Below are positions 1 to 8,335 of a stretch of 64,000 bases of DNA, piece after piece. Position numbers and translations under genes: made by a program. Source of the DNA: JAIQFF01 sp963788505 (lineage in GTDB: Bacteria; Acidobacteriota; Terriglobia; Terriglobales; Acidobacteriaceae); contig CAWBGY010000009.1 in assembly GCA_963788505.1 (NCBI GenBank), forward strand, positions 558,001 through 622,000. Direction: 5' to 3'. The notes under the pieces were generated by a model. The model was given only the letters and a program-made list of their open reading frames with translations, made no database searches and was not told the DNA's origin. Within the stretch, counting starts at the first letter, position 1; every line of letters starts with the position of its first letter.

Positions 1-725
1 TGCGGCAGATTGCCGACAAGGTGGGAGCGCTCTACCTCGTCGACATGGCCCATTTTGCCGGACTGGTGGCGGGTGGCGTGCATCCGTCGCCGGTGCCGCA
101 CGCGCATATCGTCACCACCACCACGCACAAGACACTGCGTGGACCCCGGGCCGGGATGATCCTGAGCAAACAGGAGTTTGCCGCTGCCATCGACAAGGTT
201 GTGTTTCCCGGAATGCAGGGCGGACCCCTGGTCCACATCATCGCGGCCAAAGCGGTCAGTTTCCAGGAAGCGATGCAGCCGGAATTCCGGGAATATGCAC
301 GGCAGATCGTAGCCAACGCCAAAGTACTGGCCGAGACGCTTGCCGCAGAGGGCTTCCGCATTATTTCAGGAGGCACCGACACTCACCTCATGCTGGTCGA
401 TGTGTTCTCCCAAGGAATACTCGGCAGTGAGGCTGAGAAAGGCCTGGGCGAAGCCGCCATCACGGTCAACAAGAATGCCATTCCTTTCGACGCCAATCCG
501 CCGATGAAGCCGAGCGGCATTCGCATCGGCACGCCCGCGCTGACCACCCGCGGCATGAAAGAAGAACAGATGAAGCAGGTGGGGCGCTGGATCTCGGAAG
601 CCCTGCATCATCGGACGGAAGCGCCGGTGCTGAGCAAGATCCGCAACCAGGTGTTGAGCCTGGCGGAGGCCTTCCCGCTGTATCCCGAGCGGCGAGCGCG
701 GGCCCAGGTCGAAGTACGGGCCTAG
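1..725 (+). CDS. glyA: Serine hydroxymethyltransferase, C-terminal part
   Basis: The reading frame is open from the left edge and ends at the TAG at 723-725, so roughly the last 240 residues of a protein of about 420 are present. The enzyme interconverts serine and glycine with transfer of a one-carbon unit to tetrahydrofolate in the cytosol. The PLP-binding stretch THKTLRGPRAG is visible, with the Schiff-base lysine codon at 129-131, preceded by the VDMAHFAGLVAGG segment typical of the family. The C-terminal part with PSGIRIGTPALTTRG is also canonical. The start codon and promoter lie outside the window. The GTG at 21 is internal and not a start. Confidence 0.97.
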   Translation, partial: RQIADKVGALYLVDMAHFAGLVAGGVHPSPVPHAHIVTTTTHKTLRGPRAGMILSKQEFAAAIDKVVFPGMQGGPLVHIIAAKAVSFQEAMQPEFREYARQIVANAKVLAETLAAEGFRIISGGTDTHLMLVDVFSQGILGSEAEKGLGEAAITVNKNAIPFDANPPMKPSGIRIGTPALTTRGMKEEQMKQVGRWISEALHHRTEAPVLSKIRNQVLSLAEAFPLYPERRARAQVEVRA

Positions 726-729
726 AGGT

Positions 730-859
730 TGCGGAAAAACTCGTAAATGTAGGCGCTTCCGTGGAAGAGCGGCCCTTCAGGGCCGCGGAAGCCGTCAGGA
801 ATTTGTGCGGGCTTTAGCCCCCGTGGTCGCTTCGTCCGGGCAAATTGAGTTTTTCCGCA
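730..859. repeat. Inverted-repeat element with GCGGAAAAACTC ends
   Basis: The 13-bp arms at 730-742 and 847-859 are perfect reverse complements (tgcggaaaaactc). Between them lie short GC hairpins, including one built on ggcccttcagggccg and a cgggctttagccccc stretch. It fills the glyA-glycosyltransferase gap, contains no ORF, and looks like a small non-coding mobile or REP-type element. The assignment to a repeat family is inferred; genome-wide copy number cannot be seen here. Confidence 0.6.
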
Positions 860-873
860 GCCTGCTAGAGGTT

Positions 874-957
874 GGAGGACGGGCGTCCCGCCCGTCCCAG
901 GGTAAACTTCTCGACTTCCGAGTCTCCAAACCTGACGGGCGAGGACGCCCGTCCTCC
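874..957. repeat. Paired GC palindromes (ggacgggcg type)
   Basis: There are two hairpins: 877-885/889-897 (9-bp stem, loop tcc) and 934-941/946-953 (8-bp stem, loop agga). The outer 15-mers 874-888 and 943-957 are also perfect reverse complements, so the whole block can fold as one structure. The core resembles the palindromes at 5835, 16151, 27277 and 35462, indicating one repeat family. Confidence 0.65.
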
Positions 958-1004
958 ATTCGCATTCGCTGGCCGAACCTTGTTCTCTGTGGTTAAATCT
1001 CCCC

Positions 1005-2201
1005 GTGAGAGTCGCCATCGACATCCGGCGGATGACTGAGTTCGGCGTGGGCACATACACCCGCAACATCGTGCGGGCTCTGGGCCGACTGGATAGCGAG
1101 AGCAAATATTATCTGATCGGACCGCCGGAGAAAGTGGCGGAGATCGGTCCGCTTCCGCCCAATTTCCACACCGTACCCTTGCTGGGAAGCGATGCCACGA
1201 TCAAGAATTATTTTGACTACCGCGCCATCCTCAAGCGCTTGCATTGCGACCTGGTGCATATCCCGCACCTGTTCTGGCTGCCGCGAAATCTGCCTTGTCC
1301 TTACGTGATGACCGTGCATGATGTGCTGGATCACATGTACCGCGCGCGCGACCAGTCGGGATTGAAGCGCTCTTTGCATTTTTACCTGACTCACCGGGCG
1401 CTGAAGGGCGCGGCGCGACTTTTTGCCGTCTCCAAATTCACGCAGAGCGAGGTGGAGAAGCTGTTTGCCATTCCCGCCGCCCGCATCGAGGTGGTGTACA
1501 ACGCGATTGACGAACGGTTCCTGCGCGGCCACGCCAGCGAGGCCGACCGGCAACTCCTGGCGGAACGCTATTTGGTCAACCAGCCTTTCCTGCTCTACAC
1601 CGGCCGGATCAGTCCGCATAAGAACGTGGTTCGGATCATCGAGGCCTTTTCGGCGCTGAAAGCGGAACTGGAGAAGGAAGGGCTGTTTCCTGGCCTGAAG
1701 CTGATCATCATCGGGGACGAACTGTCCAAACATCCCGATCTGCGCCGCACCGTGATTCGCAGCCGGATGCAGAATGAGGTGCGCTTCATGGGATTTGTGC
1801 CCATCGAGGTGTTGCGCATCTTTTACGACGCGGCGAAAATCTTTATATTTCCGTCGCTCTATGAGGGATTTGGGCTGCCGCCGCTGGAAGCCATGGCACA
1901 CGGCACTCCGGTGGTGACGTCAAATACGTCCTCGCTGCCCGAGGTCGTGGGCAACGCCGCTGTGCTGGTGAATCCGGAGAATGTCTTTGAGATCATGCGC
2001 GCCCTGCATCGTGTGCTGGTCGATCAGTCGTTGCGCGACAAGCTCAAGGCGAGAGGTTACGAGCAGGCCAAGAGGTTTTCCTGGGACGCAGCCGCACAGC
2101 AGATTCTCCGCGTGTACCACGAAGTGTGCGAAAAGCCGCCGCCCACCCGCCCGCAACTGACGGACGATCCCAACGTTATCTCGAGCGCGGCAATCTCGTA
2201 G
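1005..2201 (+). CDS. Glycosyltransferase family 4 (GT-B)
   Basis: A 398-residue GT-B glycosyltransferase of the mannosyl/glucosyltransferase type that moves a sugar from a nucleotide donor to a polysaccharide or lipid acceptor on the inner face of the membrane. The N-terminal domain begins MRVAIDIRRM and contains the glycine loop FGVGTYTRN. The C-terminal donor domain starts near residue 200 (LLYTGRISPHKN) and has the E-x7-E motif at E287 and E295 (EGFGLPPLE). The GTG at 1005 is chosen because the family N-terminus starts there. No Shine-Dalgarno sequence is visible, so the message may be leaderless. It stands alone between repeats and a convergent small gene. Acceptor and donor cannot be assigned. 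Confidence 0.9.
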   Translation: MRVAIDIRRMTEFGVGTYTRNIVRALGRLDSESKYYLIGPPEKVAEIGPLPPNFHTVPLLGSDATIKNYFDYRAILKRLHCDLVHIPHLFWLPRNLPCPYVMTVHDVLDHMYRARDQSGLKRSLHFYLTHRALKGAARLFAVSKFTQSEVEKLFAIPAARIEVVYNAIDERFLRGHASEADRQLLAERYLVNQPFLLYTGRISPHKNVVRIIEAFSALKAELEKEGLFPGLKLIIIGDELSKHPDLRRTVIRSRMQNEVRFMGFVPIEVLRIFYDAAKIFIFPSLYEGFGLPPLEAMAHGTPVVTSNTSSLPEVVGNAAVLVNPENVFEIMRALHRVLVDQSLRDKLKARGYEQAKRFSWDAAAQQILRVYHEVCEKPPPTRPQLTDDPNVISSAAIS

Positions 2202-2208
2202 GCCCGGC

Positions 2209-2388
2209 TCAGGCGTTCTTGAGCAGCGGCTGTCCAGGGGAATTCAACCCCTGACGATGCAGTTTAGCCGTAATTCGGGTGCGATCCGCTTCGGTTGAAG
2301 CGGCGTTGAGGCGTTTTCTCAGTTTGGCAATCTTTTCATTGCGTGTACGGCGGCGGCGAATTTCAGGCCGGCGGCTGGGTGCGGACAT
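2209..2388 (-). CDS. Small basic conserved-type protein, 59 aa
   Basis: A short, very basic protein (MSAPSRRPEIRRRRTRNEKIAKLRKRLNAASTEADRTR... in part) predicted to be helical. I prefer the ATG at 2388, because AGGAG lies 7 nt upstream on the minus strand, over the in-frame GTG at 2394. It ends 8 nt from the convergent glycosyltransferase. The Arg/Lys-rich head followed by a helix looks like an RNA- or ribosome-associated small protein and may belong to a small DUF family such as DUF6800, but I am not certain. It lies just downstream of rnpB on the same strand, so read-through from the RNase P RNA promoter is possible. Confidence 0.65.
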   Translation of the reverse strand: MSAPSRRPEIRRRRTRNEKIAKLRKRLNAASTEADRTRITAKLHRQGLNSPGQPLLKNA

Positions 2389-2423
2389 GGGCACACTCCT
2401 GATGTTGGCTTGGATGCAAATTT

Positions 2424-2851
2424 GTGGCAGCCGGACCTGTAAGCCGAATTCTGTCCACCGGATTGCTCCGGAGGGACGGTCATTCCTCTGGGCCGGGCAT
2501 TACTGCGCGGCTCAAGCGACCTACCCGGAGGTTGTGACGCACCGAGCCGGCACGTGCCCAAAGCCGAAGCCTCAGGCTCCCTCCCTATTTGGTCTTGCTC
2601 CGTGTGGGGTTTGCCCTGCCCGCCGCATTACTGCGACAGCGGTGCGCTCTTACCGCACCTTTTCACCCTTACCTCGGCGTTGCCGCCGGGGCGGTATGTT
2701 TTCTGTGGCACTTTCCGTCGAATGGACCCGCCCAAGCAAGCTTGGACGGGGCACCCTCCCGGACGTTATCCGGCACACTGCTCTGTGGAGTTCGGACTTT
2801 CCTCCCCCGCCACTGACGCGGCGAGAGCGACCGTCCGGTCCAGCTGCCCAC
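2424..2851 (-). ncRNA. rnpB: RNase P RNA, bacterial class A
   Basis: This is the catalytic RNA that removes tRNA 5' leaders. Read on the minus strand it contains the universally conserved P4 strand GAGGAAAGTCCGAACTCC (complement at 2787-2804), the downstream ACAGAA motif (around 2447-2452) and the 3' sequence TTCGGCTTACAGG. The ends were set by P1 pairing: GTGGGCAGCTGGAC at the 5' end pairs with GTCCGGCTGCCAC at the 3' end. The length of about 428 nt is normal for class A. A -10 box TACAAT sits just upstream (2858-2863). Short ORFs annotated by frame inside it are spurious. Confidence 0.96.
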
Positions 2852-2857
2852 AGTGTC

Positions 2858-2863
2858 ATTGTA
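2858..2863 (-). promoter_or_regulatory. rnpB promoter -10 box
   Basis: On the minus strand TACAAT lies 7 nt upstream of the inferred RNA 5' end at 2851. With an 18-nt spacer the -35 position falls on CTGACG, inside the neighbouring GACTGACGACTG repeat. Confidence 0.55.
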
Positions 2864-2864
2864 A

Positions 2865-2973
2865 CAGTCATCAGTCTTCAGTCGTCAGTCTTCAGCTTCC
2901 CTGGATTCGCTCTGCTAAACTCAACGTAGCGCCGTTTTACTGACGACCGAAGACTGACGACCGAAGACTGACC
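2865..2973. repeat. Short-word inverted repeat (GACTGACGACTGAAG words)
   Basis: The left block 2865-2895 and the right block 2941-2973 are built from permutations of a 6-7-nt word and are near-perfect reverse complements of each other, separated by about 45 nt. They flank the start of the MacB-like permease gene. The same words recur at 24349-24383 inside the isc operon. Confidence 0.65.
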
Positions 2974-2981
2974 ACTGCTCC

Positions 2982-4211
2982 ATGACCACCCTTGAAGCCA
3001 TCCGCATAGCGTTATTGTCGCTGTGGGCGAACAAACTTCGTTCTGCGCTGACTCTGCTGGGCGTGGTCATCGGCGTGGCTGCCGTAATCGCCGTGGTCAC
3101 CTTTGTGAACGGGATCAACGGCTATGTGGCGGAGAAGATTTTCAATCTGGGCGCCGACGTTTTCATCATCAGCAAAGTCACTCCGGTGATCACCAACATC
3201 GACCAGTTGCTCGAGGGCCAAAAACGCAAAGACCTGACCATGGACGACTACCAGGCCGTGCTGGAATCCTGCAAGCATTGCGCCATGATCGGGGCCTCAA
3301 CCATCAACACTTCCGGCCACGTCCGGTACGAGGAACAGTCGATTACCGACACTTGGATTCGAGGCCTGACGCCGTCGATGGCCCCGATTCTTGACCTCGA
3401 TCTCACTTCCGGCCGCATGGTCAACCAAAACGACGAGGAGAACCGTTCGCAGGTGGGCGTGATTGGTACCGACGTAGTGGACAACCTCTTTCCCACGGTG
3501 GATCCTCTGGGTAAGGAAATTCGCGTCGAGGGCCAGCTGTACCGCGTGATCGGCGTGGGAAAGAAGCAGGGAACCACGCTGGGCCAGAGCCGCGACAATT
3601 ACGTGGCCATCCCCATCACTACTTATCTGAAACAGTTCGGTTCGCATACCAGCATTCGCATTTCGGGCAAGGCCAACGGTGTGGGTATGCAACTGGACGC
3701 AGCGATTGACGAGGCTCGCGCCGTTCTGCGGGCCCGGCGCCATGATCTGCCCGGGCGTCCGGACAGCTTTGCCGCCGAAACCAACGCCAGTTTCCTGAGC
3801 ATCTGGTCGAATCTGAGTGGAACGTTTTTCATCGCCATGATCGCCATTGCCGGGATTTCGCTGGTGGTGGGCGGCATCGTGATCATGAACATCATGCTGG
3901 TGTCTGTAACCGAGCGCACGCGCGAGATCGGCATCCGAAAGGCGATGGGAGCGCGCCGCCAGGATGTTCTGCTGCAGTTCCTGATCGAGTCCGCCACCAT
4001 GGCGCTGGTAGGCGGTCTGTTAGGAGTGCTGTTTGGGATTGCTTTTGCCAAAGGCATCACCGCGATCATCGGCATGCCCTCTGAAATCAAGCTGTGGGCA
4101 GTGGCGGCCGGCCTGCTGGTCTCGGCCAGCGTGGGCGTGTTCTTCGGCGTGTACCCGGCCCGGCGGGCGGCGATGCTGGATCCGATCGCGGCCTTGAGGT
4201 TTGAACTGTGA
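2982..4211 (+). CDS. MacB-type ABC transporter permease
   Basis: A 409-residue inner-membrane permease of the MacB/FtsX class. A first membrane segment near residues 17-40 (SALTLLGVVIGVAAVIAVV) is followed by a periplasmic core of about 240 residues, then three C-terminal helices. The FtsX signature NIMLVSVTERTREIGIRKAMGA sits between helices 2 and 3, in pieces around residues 300-325. The family couples ATP hydrolysis by a separate MacB/LolD-like ATPase to mechanotransmission or export of peptides, lipoproteins or antibiotics. No ATPase or adaptor gene is adjacent, so the partner is encoded elsewhere. It is followed after 77 nt by a paralogue in the same direction, and the two may form a heterodimeric pair. 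Confidence 0.9.
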   Translation: MTTLEAIRIALLSLWANKLRSALTLLGVVIGVAAVIAVVTFVNGINGYVAEKIFNLGADVFIISKVTPVITNIDQLLEGQKRKDLTMDDYQAVLESCKHCAMIGASTINTSGHVRYEEQSITDTWIRGLTPSMAPILDLDLTSGRMVNQNDEENRSQVGVIGTDVVDNLFPTVDPLGKEIRVEGQLYRVIGVGKKQGTTLGQSRDNYVAIPITTYLKQFGSHTSIRISGKANGVGMQLDAAIDEARAVLRARRHDLPGRPDSFAAETNASFLSIWSNLSGTFFIAMIAIAGISLVVGGIVIMNIMLVSVTERTREIGIRKAMGARRQDVLLQFLIESATMALVGGLLGVLFGIAFAKGITAIIGMPSEIKLWAVAAGLLVSASVGVFFGVYPARRAAMLDPIAALRFEL

Positions 4212-4214
4212 GCT

Positions 4215-4276
4215 TCACCACGGAGACACCGAGAAATCCGAAGGAGAACCTCAGTGCCTCTGTGTCTCCGTGGTGA
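4215..4276. repeat. Inverted repeat with CACCACGGAGACAC arms
   Basis: Perfect 15-bp arms, tcaccacggagacac at 4215-4229 and its reverse complement at 4262-4276, with a 32-nt loop. It sits between the two permease genes and could act as an attenuating or mRNA-stabilising hairpin. It has no T-run on its 3' side. Confidence 0.75.
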
Positions 4277-4288
4277 AAAGAGCTGACC

Positions 4289-5548
4289 ATGCTGCGTAGA
4301 AGCGATTACGGCGAAGTGGTGAAGATGGCGCTGGACACTATCCGCACCAACAAAATGCGGTCGGCGCTGACCGTGCTCGGAATCGTCATCGGGGTAGCCG
4401 TCGTGATTGGCATTTCCTCCGTGGTGCGCGGCCTCAACGACAACGTCAGCCAGGTCATCAGCAGCCTGGGCTCCAACATTGTTTTTGCCTACCACCAGCC
4501 TTTGACTTTTGGCCGGCCCACGGAAGAAATACGCACCCGCAAAGAACTGACATTCGACGATTTTCAGGCGGTGCAACAATTACCTCACGTAAAGATAGCC
4601 ACCGTCGGCATACGCTATTTCCGCCAGGAATTCGGGACCGGCACTTACGAGGTCAAGTACAACGGCCGCAAAGTCAAGAATACGATTCTTGAAGGGGACA
4701 CGGGCACCTGGAAGGATGTGTTTGATCTGGACATCGCGTCCGGCCGCTGGGTGAATGAGATCGATGAAGAACATCACTCACCAGTCATTGTCCTGGGTTC
4801 GGACACGGCGGAAGAACTGTTCCCCAACCAGGGCGCACTGGGCAAGGAGATCAATATCGATGGCCAGTTGTTCACCGTGATCGGGGTCGCGGCGAAACGC
4901 AAGAGCGTGTTTGCCGGGGGCAAAAACCCGGATGACAACATCGTGTATTTTCCGCTGTCCACTTTCCGCAAACTGCATCCCGAGTTGAAGCAATACTGGA
5001 TCAGCGCCAAGGCCACTTCGCACGACGATATGCCCAAGGCCATCGACGAGATCCGCGAGCTGTTGCGCCGGCGGCGCAAGGTAGCCCCGGACAAGCCGGA
5101 CAACTTCGCGGTATTCACTCAAGACTCGCTTTCCGAGGTATGGAACCAGGTCACGGGCGCGGTCTTTATTTTTATGTTCGCGGTTTCCAGCGTGGGCCTG
5201 ATCGTAGGCGGTGTCGGCGTCATGAATATCATGCTGGTTTCCGTGACGGAACGGACGCGGGAGATCGGAGTGCGCAAGGCGATCGGCGCGCGCAAGCGCG
5301 ACATCCTGCTGCAATTCACGCTGGAGGCCATCACCTTGACCGCTCTGGGCGGAGTGCTGGGCGTGCTGCTGGGGGCCATCATTACCTGGACGATTCCCGC
5401 CATCTGGAGCTCGCTGCCGGCGCGGATGTCGCTTTTCTGGGCTGCGTTTGGTTTGGGCGCGGCCGCCGCTGAGGGACTGCTGTTCGGGATTTATCCGGCC
5501 TGGAAGGCTGCGAATCTCGATCCGATCGAGTCGCTGCGCTACGAGTAG
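4289..5548 (+). CDS. MacB-type ABC transporter permease, second copy
   Basis: A 419-residue paralogue of the preceding gene with the same layout: N-terminal membrane segment (SALTVLGIVIGVAVVIGIS, about residues 25-45), a long periplasmic domain, and a C-terminal FtsX domain with NIMLVSVTERTREIGVRKA. It begins at the ATG at 4289, 12 nt after a perfect hairpin. Tandem MacB-like permeases of this type are common in Acidobacteriota and are usually fed by an ATPase encoded at a distance. The substrate cannot be inferred. The two proteins diverge mainly in the periplasmic part, which suggests different ligands or an obligate heterodimer. Confidence 0.9.
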   Translation: MLRRSDYGEVVKMALDTIRTNKMRSALTVLGIVIGVAVVIGISSVVRGLNDNVSQVISSLGSNIVFAYHQPLTFGRPTEEIRTRKELTFDDFQAVQQLPHVKIATVGIRYFRQEFGTGTYEVKYNGRKVKNTILEGDTGTWKDVFDLDIASGRWVNEIDEEHHSPVIVLGSDTAEELFPNQGALGKEINIDGQLFTVIGVAAKRKSVFAGGKNPDDNIVYFPLSTFRKLHPELKQYWISAKATSHDDMPKAIDEIRELLRRRRKVAPDKPDNFAVFTQDSLSEVWNQVTGAVFIFMFAVSSVGLIVGGVGVMNIMLVSVTERTREIGVRKAIGARKRDILLQFTLEAITLTALGGVLGVLLGAIITWTIPAIWSSLPARMSLFWAAFGLGAAAAEGLLFGIYPAWKAANLDPIESLRYE

Positions 5549-5550
5549 TA

Positions 5551-5706
5551 CTCCTTCGTGTACCCTAGTGGTCGATTTCAGATTGAAGATTTCAAATCGC
5601 AGATTCACCGCCCATCTCTGAACCGATCTGAGAACTGAGATCTGAAACCTGAGATCTGAAATCTTCAATCTGCAATCGACCAGGGATGCCAAGGTACACG
5701 AAGGAA
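5551..5706. repeat. Long imperfect palindrome of permuted AGATTTGAA words
   Basis: The ends are ctccttcgtgtacc (5551-5564) and its reverse complement near 5693-5706. Inside, both arms carry ggtcgattt/tgcagattgaagattt words that pair with each other. The interior is a stutter of gagatctgaaa-like words. It fills the gap between the second permease and the HpnI-like gene, has no coding potential, and is predicted to form a cruciform or RNA hairpin more than 60 bp long. Confidence 0.7.
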
Positions 5707-5714
5707 ATCCACGG

Positions 5715-6899
5715 GTGATTCATCGTATTGTTGCCGTCGCTTCGACTGCTGCTGGGGCGTTTGCCGTCTGTAGCATGGCTTATTACCTGGTCTGCCTGTA
5801 TGGCGTCGCTCGATTTCTCGGCGAGCGGAAGGCGGCGGGCGAGGGCGCCCGCCCCACAGCCCCCACACCCTCCACCCCGCCGGTTTCCATCCTCAAACCG
5901 CTTCGGGGGACCGATCCCGAAATGTATGAGAGCTTCCGCAGCCATTGTCTGCAGGACTATCCGGAATACGAAATTATTTTTGGGGTCTGCGATCCTGCCG
6001 ATCCTGCGCTCGAGCTTGTCGAACGGCTGAAGCTGGAGTTCCCGCAGTGTGCGATTCACTTGATGGTTTGTTCCCAGAACCTGGGTGCCAACACCAAGGT
6101 GAGCAATCTGGCGCAGATGCTGCCCCGGGCAAAATACGACTACGTTCTCGTAAATGACAGCGACATCCGGGTTCAGCCCGATTACTTGCGGCGGGTCGCG
6201 GCTCCATTGAGCGATCCGCAGATAGGGCTGGTCACATGCCTTTATCGAGGCATTGCCAGTTCCACTCTGGGTTCGCGGCTGGAGTCGCTTGGCATCAGCA
6301 CCGATTTCTCCGCCGGCGTATTGGCTGCGCGACAACTCGAAGGCGGTATCCGTTTCGGGCTGGGTTCCACGCTTGCTTTCCGGCGCCGCGATCTCGAGGC
6401 TGTGGGCGGATTCGAAGCGTTTGTGGAGTACCTGGCAGACGACTATGAGATCGGCAGGAGTATCGCGGAGCGCGGGTTGAAGGTGAAGCTGTCGGATGTG
6501 GTGGTCGAGACCGTTCTTCCGGCGTATACCCTGCGCCAGTTTGTGGACCACCAGTTGCGCTGGGGTCGTACCGTCCGCGATTCCCGGCGCTGGGGATATC
6601 TCGGCCTCGTGGTGACCTTTGGCTTACCCTGGGCGCTGCTCGCCCTATTGCTGAGTTACGGTGCGCTCTGGGCGTGGGCCTTGCTGGCTGTGGTGACAAG
6701 CCTTCGGTTGGCTGTGGCTCTGGCCGTGGGACGGTCGGGTTTGCGCGATCGCCAGGTATTGGGTTTGCTGGTACTGCTTCCGCTGCGGGACTTGGTTGCA
6801 TTGCTGATGTGGTTCGCCAGCCTGGTCGGGCATAAAGTGGTCTGGCGAGGGCATTCCTTCACATTAAAAAATGGCAGGCTGGCTCGGATCGATTCCTGA
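5715..6899 (+). CDS. HpnI-like family 2/21 glycosyltransferase
   Basis: A 394-residue membrane-associated GT-A glycosyltransferase resembling HpnI (hopanoid N-acetylglucosaminyl transfer) and ceramide glucosyltransferase. An N-terminal membrane helix (residues about 2-30) precedes the catalytic domain with SILKPLRG, the DSD motif at D148/D150, DDYEIG, and the acceptor/base motif QLRW at 280-283. Two or three hydrophobic C-terminal helices follow (about 295-370). GTG at 5715 is the only suitable start. Residues about 41-55 (AGEGARPTAPTPSTPP) are encoded by a GC palindrome inserted in frame and are probably a linker. No squalene-hopene cyclase or other hpn gene is nearby, so a glycolipid acceptor other than hopanoid is possible. 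Confidence 0.85.
   Translation: MIHRIVAVASTAAGAFAVCSMAYYLVCLYGVARFLGERKAAGEGARPTAPTPSTPPVSILKPLRGTDPEMYESFRSHCLQDYPEYEIIFGVCDPADPALELVERLKLEFPQCAIHLMVCSQNLGANTKVSNLAQMLPRAKYDYVLVNDSDIRVQPDYLRRVAAPLSDPQIGLVTCLYRGIASSTLGSRLESLGISTDFSAGVLAARQLEGGIRFGLGSTLAFRRRDLEAVGGFEAFVEYLADDYEIGRSIAERGLKVKLSDVVVETVLPAYTLRQFVDHQLRWGRTVRDSRRWGYLGLVVTFGLPWALLALLLSYGALWAWALLAVVTSLRLAVALAVGRSGLRDRQVLGLLVLLPLRDLVALLMWFASLVGHKVVWRGHSFTLKNGRLARIDS
5835..5852 (+). repeat. GC palindrome inside the HpnI-like CDS
   Basis: gcgggcgagggcgcccgc: 7-bp stem with aggg loop, followed by ccccaca. It is translated as A-G-E-G-A-R-P. The same 18-mer occurs at 35462-35479 inside another coding region, and its reverse-oriented relative is at 16151-16172. 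Confidence 0.75.
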
Positions 6900-6928
6900 G
6901 GGCTGCAGCTGAAGCCGCGTTTCCGGCC

Positions 6929-8155
6929 CTATAGCTTCCCTCCTACCGCACTCTCTGCTGCCCGGTTCTGCGGAATGATTCGGCCGCCCTTGCTGAAGCG
7001 ATAGGTTTCCCCACGCCAAAAGAAAGTGCGGCTGCCGAAGCTGGCAAGCCAGGTGAAGAAGCCCACTAGGTCGCGGACAGGATAGAGCCACGACAAATAC
7101 AACGCGCGCCGATCGCCGATAATTCCCCATCCCACGGCAATCGCTTGCACCACCCGATTCAAGAACGCCGCGGCGAAGAGCCCAACTCCCAAAGCCCAAT
7201 GACCCAGCGCGGCCGCCGAGATCAGACCAAGGACTCCGAACGGCATGGCGTAGGTGAGCCCGGTCCCGATATGCCCGAGGGGACGCGAAAAGCGAGTGCT
7301 CTTCATCCAGCGCAACTGGTCGCCCAGGGTTCGCTTCAAGGATCGCGGCGTGAGCACGTGCTGGATAACGTGATGGGAAAAGATCACTTTATAGCCGGCC
7401 GCCCAGACCAGGTTGCCCAGAACGAAATCGTCCGAATAATAGTCGGCCGTCGCGGCGATGCCGCCAATCTTTTCCAAGGCCTCGCGTCGCAAGGCTACTG
7501 CCGGACCCAAGGCGAAGCGGATGCCCTCCAGCATGTCCGCGACCATGACTCCGGACGGCATTTCTACGGACATTCCCAGCGCTTCCAGGGTCGACCAGAA
7601 ATCGCCCGCCGCCACTCCGCGGTAGGGGCAGGTCACGAGGCCGATCTTCCGGTCGAGCAGGGCTGGAACCACCTGGCGCAGAAAGTCAGGCGAGACCCTT
7701 ACGTCACTGTCGCTGATGACGAAGTAATCGTTGGCTGAGCCGGGAATCATCTTGCTCAGGGAGAAGACCTTGGCGTTGGGCCAAGTGGGCGGGCCAGAGA
7801 CGACGATCCGGCTCTTTACCCCCGGATATCGTTGCCGAACTTTTTCCGCAACCTGGAGGCCCGCGTCATCGGCATCCCGGGCGCCAAGAACGACTTCGAA
7901 CGCCTGGTAGTCCTGCCGGAAGAAGCTTTCAAGATTTTCTTCCAACTGGGCTTCCATGCCGTGCACGGGTTTGAAGATGGTGACCGCGGGCAGCGCGGAC
8001 GGGGCCGTGGCCGCGGCTGCCTGTTGTGCAATGCGGGCCCCGTGGCGCCACCGGACCGCCGCCAACAGAACCATGAACAAAAAAATTGTGGAACTGAAGA
8101 TGCCCAGCAGCGCGATGCCCAGTAGTCCATGCCACAACACGGACGCGATGGTCAC
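6929..8155 (-). CDS. HpnI-like family 2/21 glycosyltransferase, second copy
   Basis: A 408-residue paralogue of the gene at 5715-6899, convergent with it and separated by only 29 nt. It has the same order of motifs: N-terminal helix (VLWHGLLGIALLGIFSSTIF), TIFKPVHG, DSDVRV, DDFVLG, DQLRW and hydrophobic C-terminal helices. The frame is open to 8290, but I choose the GTG at 8155, because the family N-terminus (VTIASVLWHG) begins there and the upstream 45 residues look unrelated. The conserved nucleotide-sugar and QxxRW motifs indicate an active enzyme. Two neighbouring copies suggest either sequential sugar additions or different acceptors; neither is shown by sequence. Confidence 0.82.
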   Translation of the reverse strand: MTIASVLWHGLLGIALLGIFSSTIFLFMVLLAAVRWRHGARIAQQAAAATAPSALPAVTIFKPVHGMEAQLEENLESFFRQDYQAFEVVLGARDADDAGLQVAEKVRQRYPGVKSRIVVSGPPTWPNAKVFSLSKMIPGSANDYFVISDSDVRVSPDFLRQVVPALLDRKIGLVTCPYRGVAAGDFWSTLEALGMSVEMPSGVMVADMLEGIRFALGPAVALRREALEKIGGIAATADYYSDDFVLGNLVWAAGYKVIFSHHVIQHVLTPRSLKRTLGDQLRWMKSTRFSRPLGHIGTGLTYAMPFGVLGLISAAALGHWALGVGLFAAAFLNRVVQAIAVGWGIIGDRRALYLSWLYPVRDLVGFFTWLASFGSRTFFWRGETYRFSKGGRIIPQNRAAESAVGGKL

Positions 8156-8335
8156 GACGCCCGCTCTCTGCGGGCAGGAATGACCATGAATGGCGCGGCG
8201 GACTGGTTCATGCAGGATTCCGGCAGCAATTATACGAGAGGAGAGGAGCGCGCCGGGACAAGTCAAATCTTTACTGGCAAAGGATCGCAAAGCAGGGATT
8301 GCCCCGTTGAACCGGACTTAGGGAGGGCACGGATC

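Noticed and set aside
2279..2943. Several ORFs of 60-216 codons over the RNase P region
   Set aside because: They overlap the conserved RNase P RNA structure and encode no recognisable protein.
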